Assembly: GCF_947179165.1 (NCBI RefSeq)
Contig: NC_077241.1
Span: forward strand, 27,913,746 to 27,977,745
DNA from: Solanum dulcamara
Taxonomy: Eukaryota; Streptophyta; Magnoliopsida; Solanales; Solanaceae
Direction of reading: 5' to 3'
DNA: 64,000 nucleotides
Under the pieces are notes generated by a model. It worked only from the letters and a program-made list of their open reading frames with translations. It did not search any database and was not told the origin of the DNA. Position 1 is the first letter of the stretch. Each line of letters starts with the position of its first letter. Positions 56,182-64,000 of this stretch are shown one piece after another. A program made the position numbers and the translations under genes.

Positions 56182-57109
56182 GTCATGATATATCTTGGTG
56201 GGACCCGGATGTATCGAGTATTGGGAACTATGGGCCTATCAACTCTCTTAACCCATCAATATTAGGTACACACAAATAACCGTGGTGATGTAGTACACAA
56301 TCTCCTCCTTGAGTGAAATCCTCAATGGATTTTTCAGCAACCAACTTCTTTAACTCGATAAACATTGGATCTTTGTCTTGCTTGGCCTTAACATCCTCTA
56401 CAAGAGATGATTCTGAACCATTACAAATAAAACAACTTCGGTCATTGGAATCGACCAAAGGCACACCTAAATGTACCAATCTATGAACATTTTTAACCAA
56501 TTCTTTCTTATCTTCTTCAACATGTGCCACACTACTTATGGACAATTTACTTAATGTATCAGCAACCATATTTGCCTTAGCCGGATGATACAACACACTC
56601 ATATCATAATCCTTCAACAACTCAAACCATCTTTTTTATCGAAGGTTCAAATATATTTGCTTAAACACTTATTATAGACTCTTGTGGTCGGTGAACAAAT
56701 CCACATGGATGCCATAAAGACAGTGTCTTCAAATCTTCAAGGCAAACACAAACTCGGCTAGTTCAAGATCATGGGTTGGATAGTTCCGTTCATACACCTT
56801 AAGTTGCCTAGAAGCATAGGCTATTACCTTACTATGTTGCATCAATACACAATCAAGACCAACCTTTAAAGCATCGCAATATATCACAAAACCATCAGAA
56901 CCTTTCGACAAGTCAAGATAGGAGCGGTAGTGAGACGATCCTTCAACTCTTAGAAACTATTTTCATATTCTTTCAACCATTGAAACTTCACCTTATTTTG
57001 ACTCAACTTGGTCAAAGGTGACGAGATCGATGAAAATCCTTCTACAAATCTCCTATAGTATCTGACTAAGCTTAAGAAACTCCTAATATTCGAAAGAGAT
57101 AATGGTCTA
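56182..57109 (-). pseudogene. Gy4 RNase H and RT C-terminus (broken)
   Basis: Reading right to left: RT thumb/connection block IRSFLSLVRYYRRFVEGFSS (about 57020-57090), then [20 protein letters not shown] (RNase H first D kept, about 56830-56890), [20 protein letters not shown], and MLKDYDMSVLYHPAKANMVA (about 56560-56620), and an ELVKNVHRLVHLG linker. Stops break it at several points. The RT palm would lie to the right, but LTR-E copy 2 starts at 57110. Confidence 0.82.
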
Positions 57110-58089
57110 TGTAGCACCCCCCTTTGGGAGGATGCCACTTGCAAAACAAAAGGTAGTTTTACTTTTTTTTAAAAATCACAAATAGTCAACACCGTTGTGG
57201 GTTCATAAAATACACAAAACTCGAATCAGTAGTTATTACAAAACTATTATCCTCCTTTGTGCAAAATGACAAGCCAACATATAAGCGCAGTACAGGTATG
57301 ACTTGAGTTAAAAGCACACTCCAAAATAGCAAAACTAGTCACCCTGTTCAAGTTACAAGTATATAGTTTTGTTTTCACAAGCTACATGTATCATGTACAA
57401 GTTCCCCATAATATTTATAAAAACTAGATGCATATGCAGATATAATCTTCACAAGGAATCCAAAATGTCTACTCCAAATGGCCATCTTCATACCTCGTCC
57501 CACACATTACCTACAATAGAAAATAACTATCGCTAAGAATAAAGCATAGTGGTGTAAAAACTTTGGGCTTGGAGCTATTAAATTCTTAAATTTCTTGGTG
57601 CATCTCAGGTGGCTCAATAAGGTAAAAGTAAGCCCAAGTGAACAAATATATCAAAGTATCGAATACAAAGCTTGAAGAGTTTTAAAATTAATATCAATAT
57701 TGGAAGGCTCAAGTATCAAGAAACTTATAATTCAATTTGAAAGAGTTGTCAAATAATCAATTTTGCCCAATAGGTACGTCATGCCTTCACATTAAGCATA
57801 ATCAGTATCAAGATAGACCGAAGCTCTGAAATTAAGAAGGACCGAAGCCCATATCAAGAAAGGTCGTCACCAAATATCAAGAGAATCAAGAACCATGTTG
57901 AAAGTGGCTTTCCACTCATACTCGAGAATGGATGAAACCCCACCGTCAAGACGAAATGTTAATCCAAAGACAAGATGGGCAAGATCCGAATCGAGAGGCA
58001 TGCCAATATCGATGACAAGTCACCACAAAAAGAAGGATTAAGTTCCATCAAAAATGCAAAATGATCAAGAAATTCGTACAAGTGGGCGA
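57110..58089. mobile_element. LTR-E copy 2, inserted in Gy4 RT
   Basis: Starts TGTAGCACCCCCCTTTGGG and aligns with 38856-39890. It stops inside the block CAAGAAATTCGTACAAGTGGGC at the start of copy 3, whereas copy 1 continues CAGTTTTGCAATATTTGAG. So copy 3 appears inserted in copy 2, and the rest of copy 2 must lie beyond the window. Confidence 0.72.
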
Positions 58090-58568
58090 TGTAGCACCCC
58101 CTTTGGGAGGATGCCACTTATGAGAAAAAAAGTGGTTTTAATTTTTACTCCTTTTTTTACAATCATAAATAGTCAACACCATTGTGGGTTCATAAAATAC
58201 ACAAAACTCGAATCAGTATTTATTATAAAACTATTATCCTCCTTTGTGCAAAATGACAAGACAACATATAAGCGCAGTACAAGCATGGCATGAGTTAAAA
58301 GCACACTCCAAAATAGCAAAACTAGTCACCCTGTTCAAGTTACAGGCATATAGTTTTGTTTTTACAAGCCTTATGTATCATGTACAAGTCCTCCAAAATA
58401 TTTACAAAAACTAGATGCATATGCAGATGTGATATTCATAAGGGATCCAAAAAGTCTACTCCAAATGTCCATCTTCATACCTCATCCCATACATTACCTA
58501 CGATAAAAAACAACTATCGCTTAGCATAAAGCTTAGTGGTGTACAGACTTTTGGCTTGGTGCCGTTAA
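58090..58568. mobile_element. LTR-E copy 3, inserted in copy 2
   Basis: Starts TGTAGCACCCCCTTTGGGAG and aligns with the first 480 bp of copies 1 and 2. It breaks at GGCTTGGTGCCGTTAA where LARD-4 enters; copy 2 continues at this point with AATTCTTAAATTTC. GGCGA precedes it (58085-58089). Confidence 0.72.
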
Positions 58569-61500
58569 TGTCACGACCCAACCCTCTGGGCCACGACTAG
58601 GGTCCGACCTGGACCCCCGTATACGTAACTTTCAAATATAACCAAATTGAATTATGGGTAATGTGATAAAACACCCGAAAACCCCAATAGGTCAAAACTT
58701 TTTCACGTTCATGTAGCCTCCTTCATTCGTATCGTATCATGAAAGAGAATGCAAGCCGATAAGGCTGCCATAACATAAAAATATTTACAACGTGTCGTAT
58801 AGGCAAAGCCAAAATAAACTCATTAACAACCCACACATATATATGTCTATAGACCTCTAAGAATGGTAACAATAACATATGGCAGGATAGGGCCCCCGCC
58901 GTAACCCTGAATAAATAAATACATATATACATCGCAGGACCAGTACCCAGAAGCTAGGCTCCGAAACAGTGGAGCACTTCCAACATAGCTGAGCAGAAAT
59001 CCTATGCTGGCGGATCTCTGAATAGGACATCTGTACTTGCGAGCATGAAACGCAGCCCCCCAAAGAAATAGGGGTCAGTACGATACATGTACAGAGTATA
59101 TAAGCATAACATAATTGAAATAACAACTAAAATAGGGATGCAGGAAATCAAGTATAGCATTTAATAGGGTACTGTACCTGCACCTCACAATATAAAGTCC
59201 TATATACCAATATCACGTACCGTATCCAGCCCGCACGGGGACTTAGTACAAATACATCCTCTATCACGATAGGTATATGCACATTGTTAGAACTAAGGAA
59301 CGTACAACTCGATCCATATATATAGCAAGCACATGCCGAGGAATGATGGCCCGATCCATATAATGCATAATAATGATAATAATGCCGGGAACGACGGCCC
59401 GATCTATATGTCATATGATAATGCTGAGGTACGATGGCCCAATCCATATATTACATGATAATGTCGAGGTACGATGGCCCGATCCATATATTGCATGATG
59501 ATGCCGAGGTACGACGACCCGATCCATATAATGCATAATAATGCCGATGTACGATGGCCCGATCTGTATAATGCATAATCTGTCATGGAACCTACGACCT
59601 GATCCTTACATAGCAAAATGTGCCGAGGTACGTCCGACCCGATCCATATATATATCATAATGCATATACGTGCACGCAAAACTGTATAACATATCAAATA
59701 TCCCTCAACCATTATCATAAAATATGCCCAAGAACGCCTAGGTATAGGAGCTTACACATCCAATCACTATTTAGCCTATAGAAGGCTCGAGGGTCGTAGG
59801 CTTCAGGTGTATTACTTTTCTATCACGTAAAAGGCTTACAAGACCATAACTCAACCCATCGCGGGAGTTCTAACATAAAGAAGTGAATAAGATTAATAAA
59901 TCATGCTCGAGATTCTACGAATGAGACTATCTCCACATTACATTTACCAACCACTTATGGCTAAGACATGCCAAAAGAAAAGAAGATAAGCTTTACATAC
60001 TTATGCCAAAAACATGACAAAAGAAAGCTTCACATACCTCGTATGGACTTCTTTCAATCATGTCCACGTCGTCATCCTCTGAACCTATTTAACATGGAAG
60101 AAATACGAGTATCAACAATCTTAAATTTTCAGTGCCCTCAGTTGCACCTTAGTATTCATGGAACCTATTTCCTTATTCGTCTGCTCGACTAGTTCTTTAA
60201 TTAGTTAAGGCGTTAACAAAAATTGGGCAGCACCTCCCCTATAAAGTGCCCTATCCCAATTTCCGATTATATCCCTAATCACTACAGACAACCAACAACA
60301 ACACCCTGCAGCATATATACACATGAAACATGGCGACATCACACAACACAAGCTCCAAACAACCTGTTGAAAATTACGACACCAAAATAGGGTTTCTAGT
60401 CTTTATTTCGCAAGCCTTTATTTATTAAAAATAAGGGATCATGTGGCTTCTACCAGAAGCACCTACACCCCTTTTAGAACTCCTTTAGGCCCTGCAACAA
60501 GCCCCCACACACCTGAAGCAGCACACCATAAGCAAAACACTTTACTTCGACGACAATTCAACTATAGTGACTCCAATTTAGTTTGTTTCGAACGTCAAGC
60601 ATTTCTATGATTTTTTCACATTTAAAGACACTTAAACAACATATAATACACTTCATAATAACACCATAAACACCAATTTTAAATGAAAACCCTTACCTTA
60701 ACCTAAACTCGTCAAACTTGCCAAAATTATCAAAACGTGGATTTTGGACAGCCTACTGTCTTGTATTGTCGCTTCGTTTCGAAGGGGTAGTTGAGGGAAA
60801 CGGGATTTGTTTCCTGAATGAAAGTTATATACATATTTCTTAGGGTCTCAAACAATTTAGAATCACCCCTACATCACTTTTGTACAAAATGATATGCCTA
60901 AAATACCAACAGCAGTCCTTGTAGAATTTTAAAAACAAAATCTGGACAGTACCTCCTCTACACTTCACCACCCTTTTTAGTGAAGCTAAAGGCAAAACTG
61001 GATTTGGAAGTATACATGAAAGTTATATAACTATGAACTACCTTTCCAAAACATATTTAAACACCCAAAAAGAAGCTGTACACAACAAGTTATACCAATA
61101 TTACTAACAACTGTCCCTTCCAAAAATGAGTTTGTTAACTAGTTTTTAACGTTTTCCATCTTTGTTCTTTCAACTTTCTCTCAAGTTCCAAGCTGAAGAA
61201 ATAATTCCTTAGACATCGTAAGATACATATATACACCCCACGGGGTTGAGGAACATCATAGCTAATTAATTCGCGGAGAAAAATTGGAGAACTTACCTTA
61301 GTTTCTCCCAAACTGCCTCTCTTATCTTCCTCATATTTTTTCCTCTCCTTGGCTGATATTTTTGGATAGAAAATGAAGTTATGCATTGCATAACACACAT
61401 ATATATATCTCCACGTGCTTGAGAAACACCGTAGATATTTAATTCACGGAGGAAAAGTTGGAGACTCACCTTTGTTTTTCTTGTTGCCGTAGCTAGCTTC

Positions 61501-62174
61501 CCTTAGGGTCCAAGTTTTCCTTTCCTTTGTTCTCTCTAATTTTCAGCTCAAGTAGAATAGGAAATGAATTAGTAGTCATCCAAACACACTTATATACACC
61601 TATTTAAAATGTGCCATGTGGCAGTCCCCTAGGGTGACATGTGGCAGCCTCCTAGGGTGACACGTCAACCCATGTGGCCAATCACATGTTGCCATGTGGC
61701 AGTGGGGTCCACCCCCCAAGCAGACAGGTGAGTCACCTGCTTGCTTTTCACCTGCTTGCTTGAGGTGCTTGTTTGTTACCTGCTTGCTTCACTTTTGTAA
61801 GTTCGGAAACTAGGTTTTGCTCCCTCTCGTAGATTCATCATCTCACCTTATTTTAAGAGCCTATATAATCTGTGCTACACAGCCTTGGTATGTCCTCTAG
61901 TAGCTCAAGTATATATGATTTTTACATTAATAACTTACGTAGGTAAATCGAGTCCTACGACTCCTTACTTGACCTTCAACTTCTTTCCGACTTCTCATGA
62001 CCCTATTTCCAACCTTTCCTACCATGGAGCATCACATTCTCCCTTCCTTGGAGTCGTTTGATAGCGTTATAGACTATCTCACTCACATGATGACTTCTAA
62101 GAAACTTAAGAGCCTTCCCAAAAACTTAAGAAGCTTAAGAAGCGTTCCAAGGTACCAAAATACGGGGTGTAACA
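58569..62174 (-). mobile_element. 3' LTR of LARD-4
   Basis: 3,606 bp from TGTCACGACCCAACCCTCTG to TACGGGGTGTAACA, aligned with the LARD-3 LTRs along its length and sharing their 40-bp minisatellite. It contains the block GGGCAGCACCTCCCCTATA (60225-60243), the 300-bp module shared with LTR-E (about 60720-60990), and a U3 block of CCATGTGGCAG, GTGACACG and AGGTGAGTCACCTG words (61610-61760). Confidence 0.92.
59311..59651 (-). repeat. 40-bp minisatellite in LARD-4 LTR
   Basis: About seven units of ATGCCGAGGTACGATGGCCC then GATCCATATA, the reverse complement of the LARD-3 array, with differing unit sizes. Confidence 0.8.
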
Positions 62175-62189
62175 TCCTCCCCCCCTTTA
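62175..62189 (-). other. Polypurine tract of LARD-4
   Basis: TAAAGGGGGGGAGGA on the minus strand, directly before the LTR, preceded by GAGGATGAATGTTC. Confidence 0.88.
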
Positions 62190-62379
62190 GAACATTCATC
62201 CTCGAATGTGAACCAAAACCTTCCTCCGGATCTTATACCGACCATATGGAGAGTTCCTCTATCCCGTTGCCATAACATATACTTTTATTGAGCAATCAAT
62301 ATCAAAGTTCCAAAGGTTAGGATTACTTGTAGATGTAGGGAATAGGTACGGATACTTGTGTTTCATTTGCTCTTTCATT

Positions 62380-62479
62380 TCCCAAGGGGTCACCCATCCT
62401 AGTACTGCTCTCACCCAAGCACGCTTAACTTCAGAGTTCTTATGGGATCCGGTGCGTTAGTGTTGGTATGATCGCATCC
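62380..62479 (-). pseudogene. 5S rRNA-like segment in LARD-4 (sense)
   Basis: The best-preserved of the three. On the minus strand, the first 100 nt follow plant 5S closely: GGATGCGATCATACCA, GCACCGGATCCCAT, GAAGTTAAGCGTGCTTGGG (box A), AGTACTAGGATGGGTGACC (intermediate element nearly intact, box C intact). Homology stops after CCTTGGGAA; the last 20 nt are replaced by ATGAAAGAGCAAATG, as in LARD-3. Sense to the element and about 200 bp before the polypurine tract. Internal Pol III promoter elements appear complete; whether they work is unknown. Confidence 0.9.
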
Positions 62480-64000
62480 ATCCCTTATGATATCTCGTTT
62501 CAAGTTTAAACGTTCCCATTTATATATGATATCTTAAGTTGATTTTCTCTTATGCTTGTACTTCTCTTGTCCACTTCCTCCCTTTAGGGTGTATCCATGT
62601 CATTGTTTGTTTAATTCTAACTTTCCGAATACATAGGAGTCCTTTCTAACCTATTTAGTCTACTGCATTATTTCCATATCTTCCTTTACGTCCCCTATAC
62701 TTTGGGTTACCCATGTACGAAACCTTAATACAATCATGAGGTGCTTAGAATTCTCAATTTACAGTACCAATTCCAATCTTGAACACTGGTACTCGAGTAA
62801 TATCCTTAATGCAGCAGTGTATTAAAAGCCACATTCCATTCATCACGATCAGTAATTAGCTCGTGCTCATAATTAGTTCAAATTCTCCATTCGGGAGCAC
62901 TTATACTTTGATGATTCGTGTTTCAAGCTTCATCATAATACTAGCCTTATTCCAGTGGATACCACTTGACCTTTTATTCTGAACATTCCCTATAAATCCG
63001 TGTAAGTCTTTCTTATTCATTCTCTACTTGCTTTTCTGTCTTCCACTTAACTTATTCTGCTTTACACATTTCACTGTATCGGCACGCACTAACAGTCTAG
63101 TTTGTCACACTTGCTTTCGCTTCTCTTACTTACCCTCAAGTTTCTCCTATTTCACTATAGAGGAGATTTCTCGTCCTTTCTTTTTTTTGTTACGTATATA
63201 TTACAACATCAATTCAGTTGGTACCTTAATATATCGTTCTATCCAAATCTATCAGTCTTCCTTAAATCATCTTCTTAGGATCACCAGTCTTTGCCAAATT
63301 CATTTCACCATACCAGTATTGACCTCCTAGTTTCTATTGCCATCAATTCAACAATTAACTTATTTCTCGAGGTCAGCCATACTCCTAGTTTAGTAAAATC
63401 TCATTCTTATTATGGACTAGGCATACTACAACCCTGTATCTCATTCTTCTTTTATTTCTTTGGAAAATTCGGGCAGAGTTTCCTCTATATTTCTTTACTT
63501 TCTCAAACCTGCACACAGAAAATAGCAACAGTGCCACACAGGGCCAACACGCATAAAGATACATATATACATATCATATCACGTCATACCGCAGCCTCAC
63601 AGGGCCAACATATATATTCATATCATATCATATCGCAGCCACACAGGGCGCCCAATATCAACAATAGTATAAAATGATGGACTTACCTTATATGTCCAAC
63701 TCAAACTACGCCTATTAGTCTTTCTGTCAACTTTTCCTTTCAATTTTCAACTTTATATACTTTTTCCTTTCAATTTCTGACTTTACATGTCAATCGTATT
63801 TCCATACCTTACCTGGCACACCTCTCTCGTGCCTTGGCTTACCTGCGTGCTTTGTAACTCCCCATATCATCAGTCATTTTCTTCTGTCGATGTTGTCTTT
63901 CATTTGAAATGAGAGGTTAGTATAAGGAATTCCACTTGCTATGACTCGGCTCTATCGCACGACCATAGATATGAAAGAAAACAAATATCCTAAATGTCCT
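62480..64000 (-). mobile_element. LARD-4 internal domain and leader
   Basis: Matches LARD-3 28900-30660 (reverse complement) and, from about 63430, the leader of LARD-2. Contains CACAGGGC words near 63536, 63600 and 63645. No gag or pol motif. Confidence 0.75.

Larger units (their letters stand above)
58569..64000 (-). mobile_element. LARD-4: non-autonomous LTR retrotransposon, truncated by window edge
   Basis: Minus-strand element: 3' LTR 58569-62174, polypurine tract, 5S-like segment, and an internal domain matching LARD-3 and, in the leader, LARD-2. By comparison with LARD-2 the primer-binding site would lie roughly 150-170 bp past the window end. The target 5-mer on the left is GTTAA (58564-58568); the partner is outside. 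No coding motif in the internal domain; frames at 63028-63330 and 63291-63677 are chance. Confidence 0.88.

Overview
The window is intergenic plant heterochromatin built almost entirely from nested LTR retrotransposons. I find no convincing host gene. The repeat types point to a large-genome Solanaceae species: Tekay/Del-type Ty3/gypsy chromoviruses, LTRs ending in GGGTCGTGACA, and a CACTACAAGAAAAA CACTA terminus. Genus is not resolvable by eye, and the family assignment is itself an inference. Nearly all open reading frames are pieces of broken gag/pol or chance frames in LTRs.

The most notable component is a family of large non-autonomous LTR retrotransposons (LARD-like, 3.0-3.6 kb LTRs, an initiator-Met tRNA primer-binding site, no intact gag-pol). 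It appears five times. LARD-1 (1-3362, minus, cut by the left window edge) keeps its 5' LTR. LARD-2 (4880-15268, minus, complete, perfect 5-bp target duplication) is very young. LARD-3 (25280-34582, plus, complete) is older. A solo LTR lies at 48882-51831. LARD-4 (58569-64000, minus) is cut by the right edge. Three of them carry a 5S rRNA-derived segment in the internal domain, not in the LTR as in Cassandra elements. LARD-2 also keeps a decayed integrase, and the block before the LARD polypurine tract matches that of the chromoviruses here, which suggests a chromovirus ancestry.

Layout. 1-3362 LARD-1. 3363-4879 plus 15269-15838 is an older locus with a LINE-type RNase H remnant, split by LARD-2. 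15839-23876 is a decayed complete chromovirus (Gy1). 23877-25279 is a G-rich degenerate array and AT-rich decayed sequence. 25280-34582 LARD-3 and 34615-36739 (solo chromovirus LTR, Gy2) are inserted 32 bp apart in one older LTR (LTR-D). 37042-37308 is a short CACTA-like element. 37309-38855 is a second LTR-D and a plus-strand protease/RT remnant, cut by LTR-E copy 1 (38856 to about 41000). About 41061-42046 is an unrelated LTR (LTR-N). 42047-52315 is a minus-strand gypsy ruin (Gy5) whose LTR is split by Gy3 (44275-48167) and whose integrase is split by the solo LARD LTR. 52456-57109 is Gy4 (minus: 3' LTR, integrase, RNase H, RT). Gy4 is interrupted by LTR-E copy 2 (57110), then LTR-E copy 3 (58090), then LARD-4 (58569), a four-level nest open to the right.

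Family names (LARD-n, Gy-n, LTR-D/E/N) are labels for this report only. Boundaries come from TG...CA ends, target duplications and by-eye comparison between copies; no alignment or database search was run.
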